Shown: one piece after another, positions 1-11,685 of the stretch
Layout of the letters: each line of letters opens with the position of its first letter
Position numbering within the stretch: position 1 is the stretch's first letter
Source of the DNA: Paracoccus versutus
Lineage (GTDB): Bacteria; Pseudomonadota; Alphaproteobacteria; Rhodobacterales; Rhodobacteraceae
DNA length: 64,000 nt
Direction: 5' to 3'
Assembly (NCBI RefSeq): GCF_000763885.1
Contig: NZ_JRKO01000001.1
Location: forward strand, 27,501 to 91,500
Program-made: the position numbers and the translations under genes
The notes under the pieces: generated by a model
Told to the model about the DNA's origin: nothing
The model's input: only the letters and a program-made list of their open reading frames with translations
Database searches by the model: none

Positions 1-1086
<1,086 letters not shown>

Positions 1087-1224
1087 GATCCGGAAGAAGA
1101 CAGACCAGCTTGTCAAGGACAAGCAGCCCGCCTTCTTCCAAAAGCATCCTTGGACAATGTCTTCCCGATCCTGAAGCGGCGAAAGCCAAGAAGGAAACGG
1201 AAACGCCGATCTCGCTTCTTTTCC

Positions 1225-1342
1225 GGTCTGGTGGCTTTAGCACGAGCAAAACACCCGATCCCATCCCGAACTCGGCCGTTAAGTGCCGTCGCGCCAATGG
1301 TACTGCGTCAAAAGACGTGGGAGAGTAGGTCACCGCCAGACC
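1225..1342 (+). rRNA. 5S ribosomal RNA
   Basis: A 5S rRNA of about 118 nt begins GGTCTGGTGGC and ends GCCAGACC, so its terminal helix pairs. The internal CCCGATCCCATCCCGAACTC block is the conserved 5S helix II/III region. It follows the 23S gene after a spacer of about 140 nt, as expected in a ribosomal operon. Ends are good to a few bases. Confidence 0.95.
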
Positions 1343-1402
1343 TGAAAAGAAGCGAAAATCTCTCGGAACGAAAAAGCACCGCAAACCACGCGATGCAAAT
1401 GG

Positions 1403-3088
<1,686 letters not shown>

Positions 3089-3107
3089 ACCATGGCTCCC
3101 ATCCGTA

Positions 3108-3398
3108 TCAGGAGGAGCGCTTCCTCCTTTGCCGTGACATCTTCACTTCCTCTGCATAGCACTCCTGCGCCGCCTGCCTCGCCAGGATGCCGACCAGACG
3201 CAGAAGGCGAGGGTCGGGATTGCCACGCGGCGTAAACGTCAGCTCCGGCGCGTCCAGCAGCAAGGATTCGATCAGCGCTTCGCGCTCTCCTCCTGTCATC
3301 TTTGCCGGGTTTCCTGGGGCTCGCAAGGTCATAACTTGCAGCATTCGCCCCGAGGGAAGCATAAGCAACGGAAATTGAAGGCGAATATTCGGCGGCAA
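3108..3398 (-). CDS. small hypothetical protein upstream of the recombinase
   Basis: An ORF of up to 96 aa ends 19 bases before the recombinase start and lies on the same strand, so the two probably form an operon. The C-terminal half is basic (MSRQRRKRSS tail) and the middle has plausible coding character (LIESLLLDAPELTF, LLRLVGILARQAAQECYAEE). The position suits a recombination directionality factor or accessory factor, but that is inference from place and size only. The start is uncertain: internal Met codons at about residues 19 and 23 are alternatives, and none has a strong Shine-Dalgarno site. Confidence 0.5.
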   Translation of the reverse strand: MPPNIRLQFPLLMLPSGRMLQVMTLRAPGNPAKMTGGEREALIESLLLDAPELTFTPRGNPDPRLLRLVGILARQAAQECYAEEVKMSRQRRKRSS

Positions 3399-3553
3399 TT
3401 GGCGCGGGTGAGCGTGCTATCGCGTAGCTCAGCGTGTCCTGGCGAGCCATGGCGTAGCAAAATAACCTATCGGAATCCCTCGCTGGCCCGGTCATCATTG
3501 GCCTCGTCGCCTCTCCTCATGAGGTCATTGACTGTAGGCGCAACCTTATCGTA

Positions 3554-3582
3554 TTGTAATTCGCGATACAAGGCGCTATATG
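3554..3582 (+). promoter_or_regulatory. promoter and operator of the DUF1778/GNAT toxin-antitoxin pair
   Basis: TTGTA and TACAA half-sites flank an 8-base centre (3554-3571). TTGTAA at 3554 can serve as a -35, followed 17 bases later by TATATG at 3577 as a -10. The dyad therefore overlaps the promoter, as expected for autorepression by an RHH antitoxin-toxin complex. AAGGAG sits just before the ATG at 3602. Confidence 0.55.
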
Positions 3583-3601
3583 CCGACCAAGGAGATTCGC
3601 C

Positions 3602-3901
3602 ATGGCCACGACCGCCGAACGCAAGGAATACCCGATCTCGATGCGCTTGCCCGAGGCGGATGTCGCAATGATCGATCGCGCCGCCAGCTTGCGCGGCCGC
3701 TCGCGCACCGATTTCGTGCGCGACGCCGCTGTGCGCGCGGCCGAGGAGGTCGTCATGGAGCAGGGCCTGATCCGGATGAGCCCGGAGGGCTTCGCCGAGT
3801 TCATGGATGTGCTGGCGCGTCCGGCCGCTCCCGTTCCGGAGATGGTAGACGTTCTGAAGCGGCCCGCGCCATGGGAGCCCGGCTACGTGGCGAAGCGGTA
3901 A
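3602..3901 (+). CDS. tacA: DUF1778 antitoxin, TacA-like
   Basis: A 99-aa protein with an N-terminal ribbon-helix-helix (about residues 8-55: YPISMRLPEADVAMIDRAAS then GRSRTDFVRDAAVRAAEEV). This is the signature of DUF1778 antitoxins that pair with GNAT toxins. The C-terminal tail would wrap around and neutralise the toxin. The next gene, 4 bases on, encodes such an acetyltransferase. An operator-like dyad sits just upstream, so autoregulation is likely. It probably stabilises the ICE. Confidence 0.85.
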   Translation: MATTAERKEYPISMRLPEADVAMIDRAASLRGRSRTDFVRDAAVRAAEEVVMEQGLIRMSPEGFAEFMDVLARPAAPVPEMVDVLKRPAPWEPGYVAKR

Positions 3902-3905
3902 GCTC

Positions 3906-4415
3906 TTGCACCTTTCGGGTCCTGAACCGCTCTCTGCCGAACACGATGTGTCCGAGTTCACCTGTGGCAAGCCCACGCTTGACCACTGGCTGAAATCACG
4001 CGCCCTCTCCAATCAGCAGAAGGGCTTCACCGCCGTCCTCGTCGTGCATGAGGCTGGGCGCGTGGTCGGCTTCTACGGCCTCGCGCCTACCGGTGTGGTG
4101 CCTTCGGTTCTGCCGCGTTCGATCAGGACGGGGCAGCCGCCCAACCCGGTCCCCTGTATGCTGCTCGGCCAACTCGCAACCGACACCGGATGGGCAGGGC
4201 TGGGCATCGGGACCGGTCTTGTGAAGCATGCTCTCCAGCGCTGCGTTCAGGCCGCATCGCTGATCGGCGGGCGGGCCTTGCTGGTCAACGCCGTCGACGG
4301 GGAGGCGGCCAAGTTCTGGAGGCGGCGTGGCTTCGAGCCTTCCAGGGATGATCCCCTGGTTCTGCTCCGCTCGATCAGCGACATCGCTGCCTCGCTCGGC
4401 GAGGGCGGTGGGTGA
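3906..4415 (+). CDS. tacT: GNAT-family toxin, TacT-like
   Basis: A 169-aa GNAT acetyltransferase. The family hallmark is a DUF1778 antitoxin encoded directly upstream. Members block translation by acetylating the amino group of aminoacyl-tRNA. Visible features are an N-terminal FTCGKPTLDHWLKSRA segment, the acetyl-CoA loop LATDTGWAGLGIGTGLVKHAL (around 98-118) and a C-terminal FWRRRGFEPS turn. No ATG is available: the frame starts at TTG 3906, 4 bases after the antitoxin stop, implying translational coupling and low expression. Together with tacA this would be an addiction module. Confidence 0.82.
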   Translation: MHLSGPEPLSAEHDVSEFTCGKPTLDHWLKSRALSNQQKGFTAVLVVHEAGRVVGFYGLAPTGVVPSVLPRSIRTGQPPNPVPCMLLGQLATDTGWAGLGIGTGLVKHALQRCVQAASLIGGRALLVNAVDGEAAKFWRRRGFEPSRDDPLVLLRSISDIAASLGEGGG

Positions 4416-4483
4416 AAGCTTGGCTGGCCTCCAACCGTAGCGATCCGCCCCTTCAGTCAGATTGAAGTAGATCAGATCCGCCC

Positions 4484-4960
4484 ATGCAAATTCGTCCTCC
4501 CCCATTGCCCACATTCCACTGGCAGATGTTCGTGCTTTCCTTCGCGCTATTCTGGGCGGTCGGCGGCATGCCCGAACCTGCCAAGGCTCAGCCTCGGCCG
4601 CAGATTGCGAAGTGCGTTCCCGGCCAGGCCCGTACCGCCGACGAATATTGCCTCGTTGATGGCGACACGATCTGGATCGACGGGGAAAAGCTGCGCATGG
4701 AAGGCTACGACACCCCGGAACCGCAAACCCACATCTGTGGTGGCGACGCCGAAATCGCGCTGGCACACCGAGCCAGTGATCGGGTGATCGAGCTGCTGAA
4801 CTCGCACGACTGGACCGTCGAATATGGAGAGCCGGACAACACCGGCACGCGGACGCTCGTGACGATCAGAATCGGTGGTCGCGACATCGGTGACATCCTG
4901 ATTGCCGAAAGGCTGGCCAGACCCTGGCCCGATGGCGAAGAATGGTGGTGCAACCCGTAG
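4484..4960 (+). CDS. secreted thermonuclease-like (SNase) protein
   Basis: A 158-aa protein with a hydrophobic N-terminal segment (about 12-36, ending in an AKA/AQA-type site), so it is probably exported. The mature part shows the staphylococcal-nuclease fold order: VDGDTIWIDGEKLRMEGYDTPE near 58-78, then a GGRDIGDILIAERLARPW stretch near the end. The DGDT and D-PE acidic residues fit the family. The canonical arginine pair is not obvious, so nuclease activity is uncertain. A second, shorter paralogue-like gene sits at 35429. This protein is Cys-containing (CVPG, EYC, ICGG, WWC). Confidence 0.75.
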   Translation: MQIRPPPLPTFHWQMFVLSFALFWAVGGMPEPAKAQPRPQIAKCVPGQARTADEYCLVDGDTIWIDGEKLRMEGYDTPEPQTHICGGDAEIALAHRASDRVIELLNSHDWTVEYGEPDNTGTRTLVTIRIGGRDIGDILIAERLARPWPDGEEWWCNP

Positions 4961-5188
4961 ACGTTAGTTCCACGCCGTCGACCGCCTGGCGAGATCAAAC
5001 TAACTCACTGTGCGCCCCTTCTCTGTCGTTTCGACGATGATCCGCTGATCCTGGAAGCAGCTTTTCAGCGCCCAGTGTGACCAAGGCTTTGCCGTGCGAG
5101 GTAGGCGCGACTTGATGGAGTAGCTGTTCATCGCACTTGCATTCCCGCCGCTCGGATTCGACAACTGGTGTACTCGGGGGAAAATGCC

Positions 5189-7234
5189 ATGCAGCTTGAG
5201 CGTGCTCGCATCAGAAATTTCCGTTCACTTCGCGATGTCGAAGTCGTTTTTGGCGCACACACCGCATTGATCGGCGGCAATGGCGCAGGAAAGTCTTCAA
5301 TCTTGAAGGCTATCGAGAAGTTCTACTCGACTACGAAAAACTGCGACGCTGACGATTTCTTTGGACGCGATCAAGGGCAGCCGATCGAGATTGAACTAAC
5401 CTTTCACCAGCTTAGCGAGCAAGAAGCCGCAGCGTTCGAGGATCGGGTGCGGGATGGTAGGTTGGTCGTCACCCGCATTTTTGACGGAGGTCCATCAAGT
5501 GGACGCTATCATGGTGTCGTTCCACAGATTCCCGACTTCGTCGCTGTTCGGGCTCATTCCGCAGCCACACCCAAGCGCGCTGCTTATAATGCCCTGCGCG
5601 AGAATAACCCACTCTACGCCGACCTTCCCACTGCTGGCAGTGCGGCAGCGGTCGACCAGGCGATGCTAACCTGGGAGGCTGAGCATCCCGATCAGTTGGT
5701 GCTGCTGCCCGACGATGGTCAGTTTTTCGGATTCCAGAACAACAGCCGAGGCAAGCTCCAGCAGCACACGAGCTTCGTGTTCATTCCGGCGGTTCGCGAC
5801 GCATCAGCGGACGCGGCGGACGGCAAGACGAGCGTCATCGGCAAACTACTCGAACTGCTAGTGCGCAGTCAGATCCTTCAGCGGCCGGACGTTCAAGCGT
5901 TCAAGGCGCAGTTGACCGAGGCCTACCAGGCCTTGGTATCCGCCGAAAATATGCCTGAACTCTGTGCGCTCGCTGGGACCCTCACCGCCGACCTGCGGGG
6001 TTTGTATCAAGATGCTGAAGTTTCGTTGGCCTGGCGCGAGGTCGGCGAGATGCCAGTCCCGTTGCCAATGGCGGATGTGTTTCTCAAGGACGAAGGCTTC
6101 GGTGGACCGGTGGACAGGCAAGGTCACGGCCTCCAGCGTGCCTTCATCTTTACACTTCTCCAGCATCTTGCGCGAACTGCCGTGCCGGAGGGCGACGAGG
6201 CACCCCCTGATAGTGACGTTGACGGCAGTGATGACGCGCCCGCTGCGGCTGCGGCTGCGGTCATGGCGCAGGCACCGACGCTTATCCTCGCAATTGAAGA
6301 ACCCGAACTGTATCAGCATCCGACCAAACAGCGGCACTTCGCGGAAGTGCTGCGGGGCTTGAGTAGCGGTACGCTCCCTGGCGCGCAGGGCCACACACAG
6401 GTTATCTTCGGTTCGCACTCGCCAATGTTCATTTCGATGGGGAAGGCCGACGAGATCAGGCTTACCCGGCGCTCGCATTGTGACGACAGTGAATTCAAGC
6501 AATGCAGCCTGCAAGCGCTGGATCTCGGCACCGTTGCGCAGAAGCTCGAACGCGGCTGGAATAAGCCCGCTGGCACTTTCAGTGCACAGACTTTGATGCC
6601 GCGGTTGCACATTCTCGGTGCTGAATTGGCCGAAGGCTTTTTCGCCACCGGTGTGATTCTGGTTGAGGGCCGAAGCGATAAAGCGGCGCTCACCGCGACG
6701 GCGCGGATGCTCGGCGTGAATTTCGAGGCGGCCGGCATCGCCATCCTGTCAACCGAAGGCAAAGCCAATCTCGATCGTCCCTATGTGATTTTTCGCGAGC
6801 TGGGTATTCCAACCTTCATGCTATGGGATTGCGACCAGCAGTTACCCGAGGCTAAACGAACGCCGGCAACCGATCTTGCTTTGAGCAAGCTCGCTAAGCC
6901 GAACGATCAGATCGACGCCGCGCCCACTAGCGACCTCATCAGCGATTGTTACGCGCATTTCGAAAAGACATTGGAGCACAAGCTCAAGGAGGATCTCACG
7001 CCTGAAGTACACACGGCGTGCCTTGCTGCTGCCTGCGAACCCTTTGGTGTGCATCCGAGCAACGATGCGCAGAAGATACCGGAAATCGTCTATCAGACAC
7101 TTCTCCGTGCTAAAGAACAGGGCCACGAGAGCGAGATGCTGAAGAGCCTCGTCCGTGCCATGTGGCGTTTCTTCCGCGATGAGGAAATCCCGGACCCGAC
7201 GGAGGCGCAAGCTCCGGTAGCAGTGGGTGCGTGA
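5189..7234 (+). CDS. OLD-family ATPase with Toprim nuclease domain
   Basis: A 681-aa ABC-type ATPase fused to a C-terminal Toprim domain, the architecture of OLD (overcoming lysogenization defect) nucleases. Walker A is IGGNGAGKSS (about 28-37). Walker B is LILAIEEPELYQHP around 369. Toprim begins VILVEGRSDK around 490 and has the acidic LWDCDQ near 546. OLD proteins are nucleases used in phage defence, for example with UvrD-like partners in Gabija. Here the partners are instead a Mre11-like phosphoesterase and a Rad50-like ATPase just downstream. I chose ATG 5189 because GGGGGA lies 7 bases before it. A GTG at 5168 would add 7 residues. Confidence 0.85.
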   Translation: MQLERARIRNFRSLRDVEVVFGAHTALIGGNGAGKSSILKAIEKFYSTTKNCDADDFFGRDQGQPIEIELTFHQLSEQEAAAFEDRVRDGRLVVTRIFDGGPSSGRYHGVVPQIPDFVAVRAHSAATPKRAAYNALRENNPLYADLPTAGSAAAVDQAMLTWEAEHPDQLVLLPDDGQFFGFQNNSRGKLQQHTSFVFIPAVRDASADAADGKTSVIGKLLELLVRSQILQRPDVQAFKAQLTEAYQALVSAENMPELCALAGTLTADLRGLYQDAEVSLAWREVGEMPVPLPMADVFLKDEGFGGPVDRQGHGLQRAFIFTLLQHLARTAVPEGDEAPPDSDVDGSDDAPAAAAAAVMAQAPTLILAIEEPELYQHPTKQRHFAEVLRGLSSGTLPGAQGHTQVIFGSHSPMFISMGKADEIRLTRRSHCDDSEFKQCSLQALDLGTVAQKLERGWNKPAGTFSAQTLMPRLHILGAELAEGFFATGVILVEGRSDKAALTATARMLGVNFEAAGIAILSTEGKANLDRPYVIFRELGIPTFMLWDCDQQLPEAKRTPATDLALSKLAKPNDQIDAAPTSDLISDCYAHFEKTLEHKLKEDLTPEVHTACLAAACEPFGVHPSNDAQKIPEIVYQTLLRAKEQGHESEMLKSLVRAMWRFFRDEEIPDPTEAQAPVAVGA

Positions 7235-7267
7235 TCCATGTGTGGCACTGTAACGAGGAACTGATTC

Positions 7268-8395
7268 GTGGCGACGCTCAAGATCATCCATACGGCTGAC
7301 TGGCAGCTCGGAAAGCCGTTCGGGCGCTTTCCGCAGGAGGTGCGTAGTGCGTTGGCTGAGGCTCGCCTCGATGCCATCGATCGCCTCGGTGCTGCGGCAA
7401 TATCCAGCGGTGCCACGCACATCGTCGTCGCCGGTGATGTGTTCGACAACGTCGAACCCGGCGACCGCATCGTCACGCAGATGCTGTCACGTATGCAGCG
7501 GGCGTCGGTCACCTGGTGGCTGATGCCGGGCAACCACGATCATGCGCGAGCCGGTGGACTCTGGAGCAGGCTGCGCGGGCGTGCGCCTGCCTCAGTCCGG
7601 ATCGTGGACACTCCCGAGCCTATTGAGATGGAGCAGGGTGCTTGGCTTCTGCCGGCGCCCCTGGAGCACCGGAAGACGGTGTCCGATCCTTCCGCGGCGA
7701 TGGTCGATATGACGACGCCGCCGGGGGCACTCCGCATCGGTCTCGCACATGGCTCCATCACAGAGTTTGGCGCCACCGGAGAGAGCTCCAATCTGATCCC
7801 GCCGGATCGCGCCAAGTCCGCGGGCCTTGACTACCTCGCGCTCGGGGACTGGCATGGCTTTTTGACGGTTGGCGACCGGACCGCTTACAGCGGGACCCCT
7901 GAAATTGACCGGTTCGGGCGCGATGAGCCGGGCGGCTGCATCGGCGTGAGCCTGCGATCCAACGAAACGCCCGAGCTGCAGCGGATCGAGACCGGTCGAT
8001 ATCGCTGGATGTCGCGCCGCTGGAGTATGGAGAACATGGAAGACTTGGACCGTGAACTCGCCGCGCTCCGCAGCGAGGCGCGTTTGTCGGACGTGCTCCT
8101 TTCGCTCCATCTCGTCGGTGTGGTGAGTCTCGCCGACCGCGTCACGATGACGTCGGCCGTCCAGGACTGTCTGGCGCACGAACTGCGGCATTTGGAACTC
8201 GACGCGGATGGCCTGACCGCGCGTCCGACGGCAGAGGACGTCGCCCAAATCGATGTCCAAGGTGCGCTCGCCGGGGCGACTGCTACCCTACAGGCCAGGG
8301 CTACCGGATCGGGTTCCGATGCCCAGATCGCCGCCGCGGCGCTGGAGCGTCTCTATGTCGAGGCGATGCGATTCGATGCGGAGGTTGCGCGATGA
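7268..8395 (+). CDS. Mre11/SbcD-like metallophosphoesterase
   Basis: A 375-aa calcineurin-like phosphoesterase of the DNA-repair exonuclease type. Metal-binding motifs appear in order: HTADWQLG (8-15), GDVFD (56-60), GNHDH (88-92), LAHG and GDWHG. The first motif reads D-W-Q where SbcD/Mre11 usually has D-x-H, so one metal ligand differs from the classical set. The stop overlaps the start of the next gene (ATGA), so it is translationally coupled to an SMC-like ATPase, as in sbcD-sbcC or yhaO-yhaN. It should form a nuclease-ATPase complex with that protein. The start is GTG 7268. Confidence 0.85.
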   Translation: MATLKIIHTADWQLGKPFGRFPQEVRSALAEARLDAIDRLGAAAISSGATHIVVAGDVFDNVEPGDRIVTQMLSRMQRASVTWWLMPGNHDHARAGGLWSRLRGRAPASVRIVDTPEPIEMEQGAWLLPAPLEHRKTVSDPSAAMVDMTTPPGALRIGLAHGSITEFGATGESSNLIPPDRAKSAGLDYLALGDWHGFLTVGDRTAYSGTPEIDRFGRDEPGGCIGVSLRSNETPELQRIETGRYRWMSRRWSMENMEDLDRELAALRSEARLSDVLLSLHLVGVVSLADRVTMTSAVQDCLAHELRHLELDADGLTARPTAEDVAQIDVQGALAGATATLQARATGSGSDAQIAAAALERLYVEAMRFDAEVAR

Positions 8396-11019
8396 TCCTC
8401 AAATCCCTGGAGGTCGAGAACTTCCGCAAGTTCCGCGAACCGCTACGCATCGACGGCTTCACCGACGGTTTGAACATCGTAGTCGAGCCGAACGAGACGG
8501 GCAAATCTACCCTATTGGAGGCCCTGCGTGCGGCCTTCTTCATCCGCTACTCCGCCAAGACCGAACTCGTCCGTTCCTATGTCCCGACTGGTGATGACGT
8601 GGCGCCCCGTGTCACTGTCGGCTTCGGCCTCAACGGGCAGACTTGGAGGCTCGAGAAGCAGTTCATGAAGTCTCCCTCCGTGCGACTTACCGGCGCGAGC
8701 GGGCGACGAGAGAGCGATGCGGCCGAAGAAGCGCTGCAGGAGCTGCTCGGATTCGAGCGGGGCAACAACCGGGGCAGCGATCCCGAAACGCGCGGGCCCC
8801 TTGGCATGCTCTGGGTCGAGCAGGCGACGGCACTCTCCGTGGAGAGTCCAAACCGCATCGTGCGCGATACCGTTCGGGGAGTGCTCGAGGCGGAAGTCGG
8901 CGCGGTGACGGGTGGTCGACGCTTTGACGCGATCCGGGCCAGCATCGAAGCGGCATATTCAGCGCTGCGCACATCGGCGACGGGCAAGTCGCGCGGCGAC
9001 TTAGCGGTGGCAGAGGCTCGCGTGTCCACGGCGACGGCTGCCCGCCAGGCGGCCGAGACCAACTTCCATGAATACGAGAACACTCTCACCGAGTTGGACG
9101 CGGCGAGGTCACGGCTTAGGATTATCGAGCGTGATCTCGTCGACCCAGAGGCGGCGGAGCAGCGAAAAAAGCTCGAGGCGGACCAGAAGGTCGCGGAGAC
9201 CGCCTCTCTGCGGTCGACTGCGGCGGAGGCGCAATTCGGACGCGCCGACGAGGTCGCGAAGACGGCTTCGTCGAGGATCGAGCGATTGGACGCAGCCGAG
9301 GCTCGCGTCGGATCCGCCGGCACATACCTCGAAGAGAAGGCTCGTCTGCGGGACGAAGCCAAGGCTGAGGCTGCTCGTGCCGGTGAGGAGGAAAAATCAC
9401 TCCGCGCCGCGCTCGACGAGGCTCGCGCGGAAAGGGAGAAACACGAGGAGGCACTGTCCTCCGCACGCGCGCGATTGCGCGGGTTCGCTAATGCCGCGGG
9501 CGCTCGTCGCGCGATCGATGCGCGAAAAGCTCTAGCCGAGCTAGAGGAGCGTGAGCGTGCGCTGGTTGATGACTCCGCCGGGGCCGTCGATAGTGACGAC
9601 CTTGAGGAGATTACCGAACTCGAGCTTGCCGCCATCCAGGCACGCGCCCGGTTCGAAGCAGGCGCTGTGAAGGTAGAAGTCGAACTCGGGGCGGGCGCAT
9701 CTTTGAGGATTGACGGGTTGACGACCGACGTCACCAGCGTTGACGTCCTCAAGACCACCAAGTTCGAGTTGGGTGATGCGGGCAGCCTAGTCGTGCGCCC
9801 GCCGCAGGGTTCGGGTCAGTCCATTGAGGCCGATCTTGCAGCGGCGACGGAAGAACTCGCTTCCGCCTTGCGGTCGCTCGGCATCAAGTCGCATGCGGAG
9901 GGCGTGGCCCGGAACGAACGGGCCTCCGCTGCCAAGCGCGAGTTGAAGGCGCTCCGGACACAGATCGCCTCGGCATGTCCTGGAGATCCGACAATCGGGT
10001 TGGCGCCCGGGGCAGATGCCCTGCGCGCCTTCGTGGCCGAGCTGGGCGACATCGCCGACGTTGTCGCCCCAACCGACAATGTCGACACGCTGGAGAAGGC
10101 GGTGGTCGACGCCAAGCTCGCCGAGGCTGCCGCATCCGGAAAGCGCGAAGACGGGAGGACGGCTCTGTCGAAGGCGGAGAGTACGCTCGCAACGGCCGAA
10201 GCCGATTATTCCGCAGCCATCCGCGAATCCGAGGCTGCGGCTGAAGATCTCCGGAACCTCCTAGAGATCGGGGATCGGGAAACGCTCGAAGCGGCGCGCG
10301 GTGAGGCTCAGCGGGAGCGTGCCGCGAAGTTCGAAGCTCTCGAGAAGGCGCGCGAAAGCGCCACGTCTTTCGACGCCGACGCTATCCGACGCCGCATTGT
10401 GAACCTCGATCGTGCCGCCAGCCGGGCCGGCGAGGAACGACTTGAACTGACCGCCCGGATCGCGTCGCTCGAATCCACGATCGTTAGGGAAGGGACAAAC
10501 GGGCCTGCCGGTCGCCTTGCCGAAACGCGGGAGGAAGAGGAGGCCGCGATCGCCGCTTGCGATCGTTTGCGGCATGAGGCCGACATGCTTGAGGTGCTCC
10601 GCGAGGCGCTGTCGGATGCCGCGAATGAAGCGTCGAGGACATTCCTCGCACCCGTCACGGCTCGGGCTAGTCGATACATCCAGCAGCTTCTTCCCGGATG
10701 TGATCTGTCATTCAACGAGGAGCTCGGGCTGACCGGCCTCACGAGGGCGGGGATCGATGAATCCTGTGGTGATCTCAGTCGAGGCACGCAGGAGCAGTTG
10801 GCGATATTGACTCGGCTCGCGTTTGCGGACCTCCTGCTCGAGGATGGAGCGCCGATCTCTCTGATCCTCGACGACCCTCTCGTCTATTCCGATGATGCCC
10901 GCTTGGAGACGATGACCGACATCCTGCAGGACGCTTCGAAGCGGATGCAGGTGATACTTCTCACGTGCCGGTCGAAGGCTTTTCGTCACGTCGAAGCCAA
11001 TAGGATCACGCTGAGATGA
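8392..11019 (+). CDS. Rad50/SbcC-like (YhaN-type) ATPase
   Basis: An 875-aa SMC-like ATPase. The N-terminus LKSLEVENFRKFREP leads into Walker A PNETGKST (33-40). The middle (about 200-700) is a long Ala/Glu/Arg-rich coiled coil. The C-terminus has the signature LSRGTQEQLAILTRLAFADL near 795 and Walker B LILDDP near 827. The whole fits AAA-type partners of SbcD-like phosphoesterases. No clear CxxC zinc hook is visible in the coiled-coil apex. In its place is a small globular-looking section at about 410-480. The gene overlaps the upstream phosphoesterase by 4 bases. With the OLD-like gene it makes a three-gene nuclease block. Confidence 0.85.
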   Translation: MILKSLEVENFRKFREPLRIDGFTDGLNIVVEPNETGKSTLLEALRAAFFIRYSAKTELVRSYVPTGDDVAPRVTVGFGLNGQTWRLEKQFMKSPSVRLTGASGRRESDAAEEALQELLGFERGNNRGSDPETRGPLGMLWVEQATALSVESPNRIVRDTVRGVLEAEVGAVTGGRRFDAIRASIEAAYSALRTSATGKSRGDLAVAEARVSTATAARQAAETNFHEYENTLTELDAARSRLRIIERDLVDPEAAEQRKKLEADQKVAETASLRSTAAEAQFGRADEVAKTASSRIERLDAAEARVGSAGTYLEEKARLRDEAKAEAARAGEEEKSLRAALDEARAEREKHEEALSSARARLRGFANAAGARRAIDARKALAELEERERALVDDSAGAVDSDDLEEITELELAAIQARARFEAGAVKVEVELGAGASLRIDGLTTDVTSVDVLKTTKFELGDAGSLVVRPPQGSGQSIEADLAAATEELASALRSLGIKSHAEGVARNERASAAKRELKALRTQIASACPGDPTIGLAPGADALRAFVAELGDIADVVAPTDNVDTLEKAVVDAKLAEAAASGKREDGRTALSKAESTLATAEADYSAAIRESEAAAEDLRNLLEIGDRETLEAARGEAQRERAAKFEALEKARESATSFDADAIRRRIVNLDRAASRAGEERLELTARIASLESTIVREGTNGPAGRLAETREEEEAAIAACDRLRHEADMLEVLREALSDAANEASRTFLAPVTARASRYIQQLLPGCDLSFNEELGLTGLTRAGIDESCGDLSRGTQEQLAILTRLAFADLLLEDGAPISLILDDPLVYSDDARLETMTDILQDASKRMQVILLTCRSKAFRHVEANRITLR

Positions 11020-11300
11020 GCAAACGGATGGATGCGGCGAACCGCTACAGGCTCGCCTTCACTGAAGCGGAGGAGGCGCTGGTCGCACGGATCGATTTGC
11101 GTTGATCGCATGCCAACCATGCCGAGGCCCGTGCTGCCTACCTCGCGAACCAAGCCGATCTTGGATATGTTGAGATCGCTGAGAGAGCGGGACGCCGTGC
11201 CTGCTCAACGGATCAGCTATTGGACCCAGATTATCAGCCTGGACGCTTGAAGGGCTCATATGAGCAGCCGTTCGAGCGCAATGATTGCCGGAGCGAGGAA
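11016..11300 (+). pseudogene. fourth ORF of the nuclease block, interrupted by TGA
   Basis: An ATG at 11016 overlaps the stop of the ATPase gene (ATGA), as the other genes in the block do. It encodes 29 codons (MSKRMDAANRYRLAFTEAEE...) and stops at TGA 11103. The same frame then stays open for about 90 more codons with ordinary codon use (for example HAEARAAYLANQADLGYVEI and DPDYQPGRLKG). One nonsense change therefore seems to have cut a gene of roughly 95-120 codons. I do not recognise the product. It could instead be a real 29-aa peptide followed by chance open frame. Confidence 0.45.
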
Positions 11301-11302
11301 AT

Positions 11303-11665
11303 CTATACTGGCCTTCCCGCGAGGCGCTCGTCGAGAACCGGCTCGTCCCAGGTGCGCGTCACCCCGAGCCACTTGTCGATCACCGCCTGAAACTGGGGCT
11401 CTGCGAAACAGGTCTGGAACGTGTAGAGGCGATTGACCACTTGCCGCATCAGGTCGCGCATCTCCTCATCGTCGAACCGCGACACGCTTCCCCAGGGGAT
11501 GTGGTTGCCGTCGGCGTCGATGACGAAGACATCGGAATAGTCACCGGTCTTCGTGACCGGGACCGGCCCCGCATGCAGGTCCTCCAGCATGCTGTTGCGG
11601 ACGCAGATCATCGCCATCGCCTTGGCGAGCGTCGCCGCTAACTGTTCTTCTTCCTTCCGGCCCAT
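11303..11665 (-). CDS. conserved hypothetical protein
   Basis: A 120-aa acidic protein that I do not recognise. It begins MGRKEEEQLAATLAKAMAMICVR and has a middle GDYSDVFVIDADGNHIPW, suggesting an alpha/beta fold. I chose the start at 11665 because GGAGG lies 6 bases before it on the minus strand. An upstream ATG at 11683 has no such site. It follows the SRAP gene by 20 bases on the same strand and is probably co-transcribed with it. Confidence 0.6.
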   Translation of the reverse strand: MGRKEEEQLAATLAKAMAMICVRNSMLEDLHAGPVPVTKTGDYSDVFVIDADGNHIPWGSVSRFDDEEMRDLMRQVVNRLYTFQTCFAEPQFQAVIDKWLGVTRTWDEPVLDERLAGRPV

Positions 11666-11685
11666 TTTCGTCCTCCGGATCATTG

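Noticed and set aside
11103-11105. TGA as a selenocysteine codon
   Set aside because: No SECIS-like hairpin directly after it and no selenoprotein context. A nonsense mutation or chance open frame is simpler.
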